Assembly: GCF_021021415.1 (NCBI RefSeq)
Contig: NZ_JAINWJ010000009.1
Span: 124,001 to 188,000 of the forward strand
DNA length: 64,000 nt
From: Martelella mediterranea
GTDB taxonomy: Bacteria > Pseudomonadota > Alphaproteobacteria > Rhizobiales > Rhizobiaceae
Reading direction: 5' to 3'
Shown here: positions 47,183-56,203 of the stretch, in pieces
Numbering within the stretch: position 1 is the first letter of the stretch
Layout: every line of letters starts with the position of its first letter
The notes under the pieces: generated by a model
What the model was told of the DNA's origin: nothing
The model's database searches: none
What the model saw: the letters and a program-made list of their open reading frames with translations, nothing else
Position numbers and translations under genes: made by a program

Positions 47183-47842
47183 TCAATCATCCGCCTGACG
47201 CAAGGCCACAGCCGCGGCAACCGGGCCGACCACCGCAAAAAACAATGTGATCGCGGTGAGCAGCAGGAAGGGCGTCAGGAACGGATCGATATCGGAGGTC
47301 ACCGCATAGCTCGCCCCGACGCCGAAGATCAGCACCGGGATCGAGAGCGGCAGGATCAGGATCGGCACCAGCAGCCCGCCGCGCGGCAGCGAGACCGCGA
47401 TGGCCGCCCCCGCCGCGCCGATAAAGGTGATCGCCGGGGAGCCGACGAGAAGCGTGACGAAAGCCGCGCCGAGCCCGGCCGGGCCGATATTCATCAACAG
47501 CCCCATGGCCGGCGACAAGATGACGAGCGGCAGGACATAGCCGGTCCAATGCGCCAAACATTTGACCAGCACGATCAGCACCAGCGGCTCGTCGCGCATT
47601 TTCAGAATGTCGAGCGAGCCGTCGTCGCGCTCAGCACGGAACATGCGGTCGAGCCCGATCAGCGTCGACAGCAGCACCGCGATCCACACCATGGCCGGCC
47701 CGATCCGCGCCAGCAGCGCCAGATCGGGACCGACGCCGAAGGGCACGACCGCGACCACCGACAGAAAAAACAACAGGCCCACCAGCGCGCCGCCGCCGGC
47801 GCGGACAGACAGAAGCACATCGCGGCGATAAAGCGCCCACAT
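47183..47842 (-). CDS. ccmB: haem ABC exporter membrane protein CcmB
   Basis: 219 residues with six hydrophobic segments and the conserved FRAERDDGSLDILKMRDEPL loop. With CcmA and CcmC it forms the ATP-driven complex that releases haem-loaded CcmE. It begins three bases after the ccmA stop. Confidence 0.95.
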   Translation of the reverse strand: MWALYRRDVLLSVRAGGGALVGLLFFLSVVAVVPFGVGPDLALLARIGPAMVWIAVLLSTLIGLDRMFRAERDDGSLDILKMRDEPLVLIVLVKCLAHWTGYVLPLVILSPAMGLLMNIGPAGLGAAFVTLLVGSPAITFIGAAGAAIAVSLPRGGLLVPILILPLSIPVLIFGVGASYAVTSDIDPFLTPFLLLTAITLFFAVVGPVAAAVALRQADD

Positions 47843-47845
47843 CGC

Positions 47846-48511
47846 TTAAGCCTCCGCATCCATGAAGGGATCCGCGGCAAGCCGCACCGGGCCGGCAAAG
47901 CGCATTTCCTTCGTGTGCGCGAGATCGAGCGGTTCATGGGTCGCCGCGATCACGATCCCGCCCGCGGCAAGATGCGCATTCATGAGGCCGGAAAACAGCG
48001 TTTTCGCCGCGCTGTCGAGCGCCGCAGTCGGCTCGTCGAGCAGCCATACGGGGCGATGGCTGCATAACAGACGAGAAAACGCGATCCGCCGCTTCTGGCC
48101 CGCCGAGAGAAAACCGAAAGGCAGGTCGAGCACATCGGCGAGACCAACCGCATCGGCGGCATCATCGACCGCCATGCCCACGCCGTCGCCGAAATCGCCC
48201 GTCAGCGCCTTCCAGAAGTCGAGGTTTTCACGCGCCGTCATCTCCGGCTTCATGGCGTTCAGATGGGCGAGATAATGGGCGGCGAAGGCAAGCGGCAGGG
48301 GTTCGGCACCGTCGCCGGCAAAAAACGAGGCCTTGCCTTCCGCCCCGCCGACCAGCCCCAGCATTGCCCTGAGCGCGGTCGACTTTCCCGCCCCGTTCGG
48401 GCCCGTGAACACCAGGCTCTCGCCGGCGACAAGCGACAGCGAAAGCCCGCTGAAAATCAGCAGGTCGCCCCGGCTCACGGTCAGATCATCGGCCCTGACG
48501 GCAATTGTCAT
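47846..48511 (-). CDS. ccmA: haem ABC exporter ATP-binding protein CcmA
   Basis: 221 residues with Walker A GPNGAGKSTALR (about 37-48), the signature FLSAGQKRR, Walker B VWLLDEP and the switch histidine in ATHEP. It powers the CcmABCD complex. It heads the ccm unit and is divergent from acnA, with a 275-base AT-rich gap that carries both promoters. Confidence 0.95.
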   Translation of the reverse strand: MTIAVRADDLTVSRGDLLIFSGLSLSLVAGESLVFTGPNGAGKSTALRAMLGLVGGAEGKASFFAGDGAEPLPLAFAAHYLAHLNAMKPEMTARENLDFWKALTGDFGDGVGMAVDDAADAVGLADVLDLPFGFLSAGQKRRIAFSRLLCSHRPVWLLDEPTAALDSAAKTLFSGLMNAHLAAGGIVIAATHEPLDLAHTKEMRFAGPVRLAADPFMDAEA

Positions 48512-48786
48512 GATGTCTCTATCCCTGGAGCCGTCTCTGCCGTGCGAACGACAAATTTAAAAAAATTTCAAATTTCAACACAGTTGATCTGGCACCTTTC
48601 TTAGAAATTATCTATAAGATGCGCAACCACGCCAGCGGCCGGCGTGAATCACATCCTTGCGCCGAACCTGGGGCATTTGTCCCACGTGCGGACAGCGGAA
48701 ATGGTCGTACCCGCATCCTTATGTCGTATGTACATGGGCGTTCGCACGGCTGGTCTAGGCCAATCAGAATGAGCGGGGTTTTATCC
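48512..48786. promoter_or_regulatory. AT-rich divergent promoter region of ccmA and acnA
   Basis: A run of A and T (about 48551-48580, then 48601-48618) stands out from the GC-rich surroundings. TTAGAAATTATCTATAA at 48601-48617 includes a possible -10 element TATAAG and loosely resembles an Irr/ICE-type iron site (TTTAGAA..TTCTAAA), but the match is imperfect. No gene is supported here, although an open frame continues upstream of acnA. Confidence 0.4.
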
Positions 48787-51480
48787 GTGGCTAAATCACT
48801 GGACAGTTTTGAATGTCGTTCCACACTCGATGTGGACGGTAAAGAGTATGTTTACTTCAGCCTGCCGAAGGCCGAGGCGAACGGGCTCGAAGGCGTATCG
48901 AAGCTTCCGTTCTCCATGAAGGTTCTTCTGGAAAACCTGCTTCGCAACGAAGATGGCCGCTCGGTCACCAAAGACGACATTCTTGCTGTCGCCAAGTGGC
49001 TTAACGACAAGGGCACCGCCGGCGCCGAGATCGCCTACCGCCCGGCCCGCGTGCTGATGCAGGACTTCACCGGCGTCCCCGCCGTCGTTGATCTGGCCGC
49101 CATGCGCGACGGCATCGTCAATCTCGGCGGCGATCCGGAAAAGATCAATCCGCTGGTGCCCGTCGACCTCGTCATCGACCACTCGGTCATCGTCGACGAA
49201 TTCGGCACGCCGCAGGCCTTTGCCCACAATGTCGAATATGAATACAAGCGCAACGGCGAACGCTACCGCTTCCTGAAATGGGGCCAACAGGCGTTCAAGA
49301 ACTTCCGCGTTGTGCCCCCCGGCACCGGCATCTGTCACCAGGTCAACCTCGAATATCTCGGCCAGACCGTCTGGACCAAGGAAGAGGACGGCGCGGAAGT
49401 CGCCTACCCCGACACCTGTGTGGGCACTGACAGCCACACCACCATGATCAACGGCCTCGGCGTTCTCGGCTGGGGCGTCGGCGGCATCGAGGCGGAAGCC
49501 GCGATGCTTGGCCAGCCGGTTTCCATGCTGCTGCCGGAAGTCATCGGCTTCAAGCTCACCGGACAGCTCAAGGAAGGCGTCACCGCGACCGACCTCGTGC
49601 TGACCGTGGTTCAGATGCTGCGCAAGAAGGGCGTCGTCTCCAAGTTCGTCGAGTTCTACGGCGCCGGCCTTGATTCGATGACGCTCGCCGACCGCGCCAC
49701 GATCGGCAATATGGGCCCGGAATACGGCGCGACCTGCGGCTTCTTCCCGGTTGACTTCGAAACCCTGCGTTACCTCGACATGTCGGGCCGCACCAAGGAG
49801 CGCATCGCGCTGGTCGATGCCTATACCAAGGCACAGGGCATGTACCGCGAATCGGGCGGCGAGGATCCGGTCTTCACCGACACGCTCGAACTGGACCTCG
49901 GCGACGTCGTGCCGTCCATGGCCGGTCCGAAGCGCCCGGAAGGTCGGATCGCGCTCGAAAACATCGCCTCCGGCTTTTCCGAAGCCATGGTCGACATGTA
50001 CAAGAAGGACAAGGGCGAGATCGACAAGCGCTATGCCGTCGAAGGCACCGATTACGATCTCGGCCATGGCGACGTCGCGATTGCCGCGATCACGTCCTGC
50101 ACCAACACCTCCAACCCCTCGGTGCTGATCGCCGCCGGGCTGCTTGCCCGCAACGCCGTCGCCAAGGGCCTGAAGACCAAGCCTTGGGTCAAGACTTCGC
50201 TCGCGCCCGGATCGCAGGTCGTGGCCGAATACCTGGAAAAGGCCGGTCTGCAGGATGACCTCGACGCGCTCGGCTTCAACCTCGTCGGTTTCGGCTGCAC
50301 CACCTGCATCGGCAATTCCGGTCCGCTGCCGGCCCCGGTCTCCAAGACCATCAACGACAAGGGCCTGATTGCCGCCGGCGTGCTGTCGGGCAACCGCAAC
50401 TTCGAAGGCCGCATCTCGCCGGACGTTCAGGCCAACTACCTGGCCTCCCCGCCGCTGGTTGTCGCCCATGCGCTGGCCGGCACGGTGAGGAAGGACCTGA
50501 CCACCGAGCCGCTCGGCGAGGACAAGGACGGCAACCCGGTCTACCTCAAGGACATCTGGCCGTCCTCGAAGGAAGTGCAGGAGACGATCGAGAAATACGT
50601 CACCCGCGAACTCTACGAGACCAAATATGCCGACGTCTTCAAGGGCGATGACAACTGGCAGGCGGTTCAGATCCCCGACGGCCAGACCTATGCCTGGGAC
50701 GACAACTCGACCTATGTCCAGAACCCGCCTTACTTCGTCGGCATGGGCAAGACGCCGACGGCCGTTTCCGACATCAAGGATGCCCGCATTCTCGGCCTCT
50801 TCGGCGACAAGATCACCACCGACCACATCTCTCCGGCCGGTTCGATCAAGGCGCAGTCGCCTGCCGGCGAATATCTGATGGGCCACGATGTGGCGGTTGC
50901 CGACTTCAACCAGTACGGCACGCGGCGCGGCAATCATGAAGTGATGATGCGCGGCACCTTCGCCAATATCCGGATCCGCAACCACATGCTCGGCCCGAAC
51001 GGCAAGGAGGGTGGCTACACCATCCACTATCCGTCCAAGGAAGAGATGTCGATCTTCGACGCGGCGATGGAATACAAGAAGGAAGGCGTTCCGCTCGTCA
51101 TCTTCGCCGGTGGCGAATATGGCAACGGCTCCTCGCGTGACTGGGCGGCCAAGGGCACCAACCTTCTCGGCGTGCGCGCCGTGATTGCCGAGAGCTACGA
51201 GCGTATCCACCGCTCCAACCTCGTCGGCATGGGCGTCATCCCGTTCACCTTCGAAGACGGCGCAAGCTGGGAAAGCCTTGGGCTGAAGGGAGACGAGACC
51301 GTTTCGATCGAAGGTCTTGCCGACATCAAGCCGCGCGAGAAGAAGATCGCCAAGGTCACCTTCTCCGACGGCACGGTCAAGGACGTCCCGATCCTCTGCC
51401 GGATCGATACGCTCGATGAACTCACCTACGTCAACAATGGCGGCATCCTGCAAACGGTGCTGCGCGACCTGGCGGCGTAA
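48787..51480 (+). CDS. acnA: aconitate hydratase AcnA
   Basis: Citric-acid-cycle enzyme turning citrate into isocitrate, with a 4Fe-4S cluster held by Cys438 (SCTNTSNP), Cys504 and Cys507 ([10 protein letters not shown]). From the GTG at 48787 it is 897 residues, the normal AcnA length, and begins [11 protein letters not shown] as in related rhizobia. Earlier in-frame ATGs (48619, 48769) would add residues with no family counterpart. It is followed by a strong terminator. Confidence 0.95.
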   Translation: MAKSLDSFECRSTLDVDGKEYVYFSLPKAEANGLEGVSKLPFSMKVLLENLLRNEDGRSVTKDDILAVAKWLNDKGTAGAEIAYRPARVLMQDFTGVPAVVDLAAMRDGIVNLGGDPEKINPLVPVDLVIDHSVIVDEFGTPQAFAHNVEYEYKRNGERYRFLKWGQQAFKNFRVVPPGTGICHQVNLEYLGQTVWTKEEDGAEVAYPDTCVGTDSHTTMINGLGVLGWGVGGIEAEAAMLGQPVSMLLPEVIGFKLTGQLKEGVTATDLVLTVVQMLRKKGVVSKFVEFYGAGLDSMTLADRATIGNMGPEYGATCGFFPVDFETLRYLDMSGRTKERIALVDAYTKAQGMYRESGGEDPVFTDTLELDLGDVVPSMAGPKRPEGRIALENIASGFSEAMVDMYKKDKGEIDKRYAVEGTDYDLGHGDVAIAAITSCTNTSNPSVLIAAGLLARNAVAKGLKTKPWVKTSLAPGSQVVAEYLEKAGLQDDLDALGFNLVGFGCTTCIGNSGPLPAPVSKTINDKGLIAAGVLSGNRNFEGRISPDVQANYLASPPLVVAHALAGTVRKDLTTEPLGEDKDGNPVYLKDIWPSSKEVQETIEKYVTRELYETKYADVFKGDDNWQAVQIPDGQTYAWDDNSTYVQNPPYFVGMGKTPTAVSDIKDARILGLFGDKITTDHISPAGSIKAQSPAGEYLMGHDVAVADFNQYGTRRGNHEVMMRGTFANIRIRNHMLGPNGKEGGYTIHYPSKEEMSIFDAAMEYKKEGVPLVIFAGGEYGNGSSRDWAAKGTNLLGVRAVIAESYERIHRSNLVGMGVIPFTFEDGASWESLGLKGDETVSIEGLADIKPREKKIAKVTFSDGTVKDVPILCRIDTLDELTYVNNGGILQTVLRDLAA

Positions 51481-51510
51481 AGCTGCTGGTTTGACGGTTG
51501 AGAATCATGA

Positions 51511-51540
51511 GCCGGGCGGTGCGAACCGCCCGGCTTTTTT
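51511..51540 (+). terminator. rho-independent terminator of acnA
   Basis: GCCGGGCGGT (51511-51520) pairs perfectly with ACCGCCCGGC (51525-51534) around GCGA, followed by six Ts (51535-51540). Confidence 0.96.
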
Positions 51541-51544
51541 GTGG

Positions 51545-52252
51545 TCAGGCGGTTTCTGCGTACCTGACCGCCCCGGCATTGATAAAACAGGCCTTGTCGA
51601 ACAGGCCGAGATCGAGTTCGTTCGGCAACCGCAGGTCGGAAAGGGTCGGAAAGGCCCGATTTGCCCCCTCGAAACGACGGTCGATCTGGGCGACGAAAAC
51701 GAGAATATGGCCATGGCGGCGGGCATGGGCGCGCAATACCCGGACCTGCTGGTCAAGCGGCGGGTTTTCGCGGCGCTGGTCCAGAAGTTGTAGATAATCG
51801 ATCACCGCGAACGTGCCGGTCGGCGAAGCGGCAAGGCAGGTTGTCACATAGTCCGCCGAAATCCTGTCGCTGCCGTCGAACATGAGCCGGCCTTCATCCG
51901 GCGTCCGGTTCAGGGCGCGGAAATGACGCAGCATGCCGACTGCCGTCTCCTCCAGCGAGAAGAAAAAGGCGCGGTGGCCGGCGCGCGCGGCATTCAGCGC
52001 GAGTTCGAGCGCAAGCAGCGTCTTGCCCTGGCCGGGACGTGCCGCCGACAGCAGCAGGTCGCCCGGCGCGAGCTTCTCATAGATGCCGCTGACGGAACGG
52101 GCCGAGGGAACGGAGGCGGCAAGCGCGCTCCAGCTTTCAAAGCCTTCCTGGATAGCCAGGCGGTCCAGCGCACGATTGAGCGGAATGTCTTCCGCGCGCG
52201 CCAGCTTCCTGGCGCTATGTTTCAACCGGTAAACGGGTCGGGAGAGTTTCAT
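51545..52252 (-). CDS. DnaB/RecA-like ATPase domain protein
   Basis: 235 residues from the ATG at 52252, behind GGAAGG. A short helical N-terminus (KLSRPVYRLKHSARKLARAEDIPLN) leads into a RecA/DnaB-like core with P-loop ARPGQGKT, FFFSLEE, VIDYLQLLDQ and VAQIDRRFEG, the pattern of the replicative-helicase C-terminal domain. It lacks the DnaB N-terminal domain, so it is not a normal helicase; the role is unknown. Similar stand-alone proteins occur after acnA in rhizobia, from memory. Confidence 0.75.
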   Translation of the reverse strand: MKLSRPVYRLKHSARKLARAEDIPLNRALDRLAIQEGFESWSALAASVPSARSVSGIYEKLAPGDLLLSAARPGQGKTLLALELALNAARAGHRAFFFSLEETAVGMLRHFRALNRTPDEGRLMFDGSDRISADYVTTCLAASPTGTFAVIDYLQLLDQRRENPPLDQQVRVLRAHARRHGHILVFVAQIDRRFEGANRAFPTLSDLRLPNELDLGLFDKACFINAGAVRYAETA

Positions 52253-52521
52253 GGTGCAAACCTTCCATCCCGGACGACGGTGCAATCCCTCCTTATGCGA
52301 TGGTCCGGACAGACGGTTTCATCGTGAAGCTCGGCACGTCAGGTGCTTTCCCGAATGGAGGGGGGCGGCGCGAGCAGCGCGCGATACGCATGATAGCGGC
52401 AAATCCGATTCGGCAAAAGCGTGGATCAAACGGAACGCTTCCCCGCAAAAGGCGGAACGTTGTCCGACTACCGACGTTCACCCGATAACACCTGAAAAGC
52501 GCACCACCCGCGGAGCACCAC

Positions 52522-53115
52522 GTGAGCGACAGCACCGAGCAAGACCCGCAATCGCTGAGCGGCATCACGAAAGAAGCTTTGGACCATGCCGATGGCGCGC
52601 GGGTTTCGGTGGACGACATGCTGTCGACCTTCGGATCGGCCTCCTTCGTGCCGCTGCTGATCCTGCCGTCCTTGCTGGTGATGTCGCCGCTCGGCGGCGT
52701 ACCGGGGCTCTCCTCCCTGTTCGGCATCATGATCGTGCTGATCGCGGCCCAAGGGCTGATCGGCCGGAACAGCATCTGGCTGCCCGGTTTCATCCGCCAT
52801 CGCTCGATCGAACGTGACAAGGCAGCCAAGGCGATGAAGAAGATCTTGCCCCTCACGCGCTTCATCGACCGCCATTCGCACAGGCGCCTCTCTTTCCTGT
52901 TCCGCAGCCCGCTGGATCGCATTCTGCCGCTTGCCTGCGTACTCGCTGGCGCGCTGATGCCGGTTTTAGAACTGGTGCCGTTCGCCTCCGCCTTTCTGGG
53001 CCTCGCGGTCACGCTGATCGCCTATTCGATGCTCAGCCGCGACGGGCTGTTCGCGGTGCTGGCGATCATTCCGGTTGCTGGGGGCTTGTGGGTCGGCAAG
53101 ACCGTGATCCTGTAA
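52522..53115 (+). CDS. ExoD-like exopolysaccharide-associated membrane protein
   Basis: 197 residues from a GTG at 52522. The family start (DDMLSTFGSASFVPLLILPSLLVMSPLGGVPGLSS) and later membrane segments (LACVLAGALMPVLELVPFASAFLGL, FAVLAIIPVAGGL) mark ExoD, named from Rhizobium meliloti mutants defective in exopolysaccharide and alkaline tolerance. Its molecular function is not established. It is a single gene facing the next minus-strand cluster. Confidence 0.9.
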   Translation: MSDSTEQDPQSLSGITKEALDHADGARVSVDDMLSTFGSASFVPLLILPSLLVMSPLGGVPGLSSLFGIMIVLIAAQGLIGRNSIWLPGFIRHRSIERDKAAKAMKKILPLTRFIDRHSHRRLSFLFRSPLDRILPLACVLAGALMPVLELVPFASAFLGLAVTLIAYSMLSRDGLFAVLAIIPVAGGLWVGKTVIL

Positions 53116-53211
53116 CCTCACACGCGTTTTTCACCCCATCGTGACTTTCCTGGCGATCCCGGCCGACTTCTTCCGGGTTCTGGGTGAAGGCAACGACCTC
53201 GAGTTCGACGC

Positions 53212-53707
53212 TCAAACGTGGGGCATCAGGCTCCTAAAGGTCGAGCGAACGTAAACCAGCGCATCGCCATCCTCCGAAAGGTCGATTTACTTGATCTCCC
53301 CGATGAATATCCGGTGACTGCCGACATCATGCTCGGCCGTGACCACGCAGGAAAAGCGCGGCCCGCGCGCCTTCAAGGCGCGGCATGCCCAGGACGCAGG
53401 TCTGCCAGCGGCCCGGCTCGAATTTCTCTGCCCCGTGCAGGCCGGTCGCCCCTGCGAAGCGAAGCGCCAACGCATGATCCCGATCGTTCAGCAATTGTAC
53501 GCAGAACCGACCGTTGCGCGATATTTCAACGCCGGTTTCGGTTTTGCGGTTGATGCAGACAAGCAGGCTTGGCGGATCATCCGTAACCGAGCAGACCGCC
53601 GTCGCCGTCATTCCACGGCGCCCGTCGCCCTCGCCCGTCGTCACGACGGTTACCGCACCGGGAAACATCGCCATGGCCTGGCGAAAATTCTCAGGACTGG
53701 TTTGCAT
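53212..53707 (-). pseudogene. broken flavin reductase (HpaC-like) of a two-component monooxygenase
   Basis: The first ~110 codons from the ATG at 53707 encode a normal FMN-reductase domain (FRQAMAMFPGAVTVVTTG, GMTATAVCSVTDDPPSLLVCINR). After LEGARAA the frame runs into a stop at 53327. The expected continuation, FSCVVTAEHDVGSHRIFIGEI, lies one base out of frame (one extra base near 53356), and then meets a TAA at 53289-53287. Beyond it the same frame continues with the family's C-terminal GDALVYVRSTFRSL to a TGA at 53214-53212. Total 496 bases is one more than the 165 codons typical of the family. Two lesions argue against a single read error. Confidence 0.85.
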
Positions 53708-54635
53708 GAAAACCTTCCTTTTGTGGTTCGAACACGTGCTGAAGCACCCCGTTCAGCCATTGCAGGCCGGGGTCAGCGCTGAACATCTCATGGGTCCAGA
53801 ACTTGATTTCATAATCCGGCATGGCGAATGGCAATTCGCACAGTTTCAAATCGTCATGGTGATGCATCAGGGAGAAAACCGATCGCGGAAAAATCGCGGC
53901 ATAGTCGGTGCGTCGGACGATCTCCGGCAGAATGGTGAAATGCTCAAGACGCGCCGCAATGTGATACTGGATGCCCAAATCCTCGATCCTCGTCCGCGCC
54001 ATGCGATACCCCGTTGCCTCCCGGCTGACATCGATGAACGAGAGTTCGGAGAAACTGTCCCTGGTCCAGTCCTTTTCCAGAACCGGATGGCCGTTTCGCA
54101 CAAGACAGATCAACTGGTCTTTCAAAAGAAACGTTCCGCGGCAGGCCGTGTCTTCCAAAAGCGGACAATAACCGATCGCCGCATCAACCTTGCCGACGCG
54201 CAACGCCGTTTCCAGCGCATCGGTCGCCACCCGGGCCGTCTGAATATTGACCCCCGGCGCCACGGCCTGCAGTGCGTTCAGAAGACGCGGCAAGGTCACG
54301 AATTCACCGGTATCCGTCATGGCGAGCCGGAATTGCCGTGTTGAGGTCGCCGGATCGAATGTCAGCGTTGAATCCAGAGAATCCCGCAGGATGCGCATTG
54401 ATTGCTGAAACGGCGCGTAAAGCGCCGTCGCTGCCGGCGTCGGATGCATTTCATGGCCCGCGCGCAGGAACAGCCTGTCATCAAATGTATCCCGCAACCG
54501 CCGCAAGGCATGGCTGACGGCCGGCTGCGTGAGCCCGAGACGCTGGGCGGCGACTGTCAGATTCTCCGCTTCATAGACGGCGATGAAGACCTTGATCAGA
54601 TTGAGATCGAACAGCAATAGGCGCCTGTCATCCAT
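53691..54635 (-). CDS. LysR-family transcriptional regulator
   Basis: 314 residues: a winged helix at the N-terminus (FIAVYEAENLTVAAQRLGLTQPAVSHALRRLR) and a substrate-binding domain (RQFRLAMTDTGEFVTLPRLL onward), in the NodD/LinR/PcpR-like subgroup. It lies between the monooxygenase gene (30 bases upstream) and the broken reductase (17-base overlap) on one strand, so it probably controls this unit in response to an aromatic or similar small molecule. Confidence 0.92.
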   Translation of the reverse strand: MDDRRLLLFDLNLIKVFIAVYEAENLTVAAQRLGLTQPAVSHALRRLRDTFDDRLFLRAGHEMHPTPAATALYAPFQQSMRILRDSLDSTLTFDPATSTRQFRLAMTDTGEFVTLPRLLNALQAVAPGVNIQTARVATDALETALRVGKVDAAIGYCPLLEDTACRGTFLLKDQLICLVRNGHPVLEKDWTRDSFSELSFIDVSREATGYRMARTRIEDLGIQYHIAARLEHFTILPEIVRRTDYAAIFPRSVFSLMHHHDDLKLCELPFAMPDYEIKFWTHEMFSADPGLQWLNGVLQHVFEPQKEGFHANQS

Positions 54636-54665
54636 GGGCAGCGCTCCTTCTATACCGGCGAAGCC

Positions 54666-55868
54666 TCAGGGGTAGCCACGCGGCGCATCGAGCCCGACCA
54701 GAACCCGGCCCGCGCTTTCAAACGTCAGGTCGGCCACGGCGGCATGTTGCGTGACCACCATGGCATCCCGCAGATAGCGTTGCATCGGGTTATCCTTGCT
54801 GATGACGCCCATGCCCGCGATCCGGTAGCAATGCTGCACGATTTCGGCGCCGGTGCGGGCGGCATTGCTGGCGCTCAGCCGGAGCATCGTATTCTCCTCG
54901 ACCGAGACGGGGTTGCCCTTCAGCAGGCTGTCCCAGGCAGCCTCGGCAGCTTCATAGAAAAATGCCTTGGCGCTGCGCAATTTCGCTTCGCATTCGCCGA
55001 TCCCGGTCAGAAAATAGCCCCGGTCGCACAGCCTTGAATGGCCGACCATGATCTTGGCGGCTCCGGCGACCGATATGGCCTGATTGATCGCGGCGCGCGC
55101 GAGACCGAGGTTGCAGGCGGCATGAACCTCTGCCTGATAGGCCATGGCCGGATAGCGATAGAGAAGGTCGTCAAAAATACCCGGCGCGCCGCGTTCGCAT
55201 ATCCAGGCGTCGGAATAGAACTTGTCCTTCACGCGGGTATTATGGCTGCCGGTGCCCTGCATGCCCGAGACATCCCAGGTTTCGATAATCTCGACCTCGG
55301 CCGCCGGCGCCACAGCCATCATCACCAGTGGCGGCGCATCGGCGCTTTCGCCCTCGCGACGGCCGGCAATGCCAACGCCGATCCAGTCGGCCGCCATGCA
55401 GCCCGAAGCAAACTTCCATTGGCCTGAAACGCGCCAGCCGCCTTCCACCCGCACCGCCTCCTGTACCGGATGCAATCCGCCGGCAAAAACCTGGTCGGGA
55501 CCGTCCCTGTACATGACTTCCTGAGCTTCGACCGAAAGGGCCGCAGTGTAGGTGTTGGCGGAGCCGAAGGCCGCAACCCAGGCGGCTGAACCATCAACGG
55601 TGGCGATGGCATCGATCATCTTCAGAAAATGATGCGGCGCGAGCGCATCGCCGCCGAACCGGGTCGGCGTCGCGGAACGAAATATCCTTGCCTTTTTCAT
55701 GAGCGCTATGACATCGCGGGGAATGTGGCGCAGTTCCTCGAACTCACGCTGTCGCTCGGCCAGCACGCCCAGAAGCGTTTCAAATTCGGGTGTTTGCGTC
55801 AATGTAGCACCATCAATACTGGTCGTAACAATGTCGCCCTCGCGCAAGGCATGGCTGTCGGCAGTCAT
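54666..55868 (-). CDS. acyl-CoA dehydrogenase-fold flavin-dependent monooxygenase (group D-like)
   Basis: 400 residues of the acyl-CoA dehydrogenase fold. Features such as GGWRVSGQWKFASGC, TWDVSGMQGTGSH and the C-terminal QRYLRDAMVVTQHAAV fit HpaB/HsaA/NcnH-type hydroxylases that use reduced flavin from a separate reductase to hydroxylate aromatics, rather than a beta-oxidation enzyme. The substrate is unknown. The reductase expected to feed it is the pseudogene at 53.2-53.7 kb. An ordinary acyl-CoA dehydrogenase is the alternative. Confidence 0.82.
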   Translation of the reverse strand: MTADSHALREGDIVTTSIDGATLTQTPEFETLLGVLAERQREFEELRHIPRDVIALMKKARIFRSATPTRFGGDALAPHHFLKMIDAIATVDGSAAWVAAFGSANTYTAALSVEAQEVMYRDGPDQVFAGGLHPVQEAVRVEGGWRVSGQWKFASGCMAADWIGVGIAGRREGESADAPPLVMMAVAPAAEVEIIETWDVSGMQGTGSHNTRVKDKFYSDAWICERGAPGIFDDLLYRYPAMAYQAEVHAACNLGLARAAINQAISVAGAAKIMVGHSRLCDRGYFLTGIGECEAKLRSAKAFFYEAAEAAWDSLLKGNPVSVEENTMLRLSASNAARTGAEIVQHCYRIAGMGVISKDNPMQRYLRDAMVVTQHAAVADLTFESAGRVLVGLDAPRGYP

Positions 55869-56203
55869 GGTTGGCTCCTGTCTATTGCTGCTGACAGGAA
55901 GCCTCAGCTTTCTGTATAAGGCAAATTAATAATTTTAAGTTTATAAATGCGCGAAATTCATTATTGAAATATCGATGTCCTGTCGTAACAGTTTTTCGAT
56001 TACTAAAACTTTGTTAAGTAGTTGATATTAAATATATTATTTTCTCATGTGAAACAATCAGGACGAACCGTGCGCTGCCGGACGGCTCGCTGCGAGTCAA
56101 GGCAATTGCAACCCGATTCGCTTTAGGTTTCAAATTTTTTTGGGAGTTTCCTAAACGAAATACTGTGGCGCCCGCCGCCTCATCGAACGGCGGGCCCTTG
56201 GTG
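55869..56203. other. AT-rich intergenic region upstream of the monooxygenase gene
   Basis: 335 bases, with 55920-56050 strikingly rich in A and T for this genome (runs such as TTAATAATTTTAAGTTTATAAATG). It should hold the promoter for the minus-strand monooxygenase-LysR unit. No gene was recognised. The base composition hints at imported DNA or an H-NS/MucR-type silenced promoter, which is inference. Confidence 0.45.

Noticed and set aside
48619-48786. Upstream start for acnA adding 56 residues
   Set aside because: The extra residues have no counterpart in AcnA proteins, and the GTG at 48787 gives the conserved start and usual length.
48796-51453. An 885-codon frame antisense to acnA
   Set aside because: acnA has intact cluster cysteines and normal length; the antisense product has no motif and no ribosome site.
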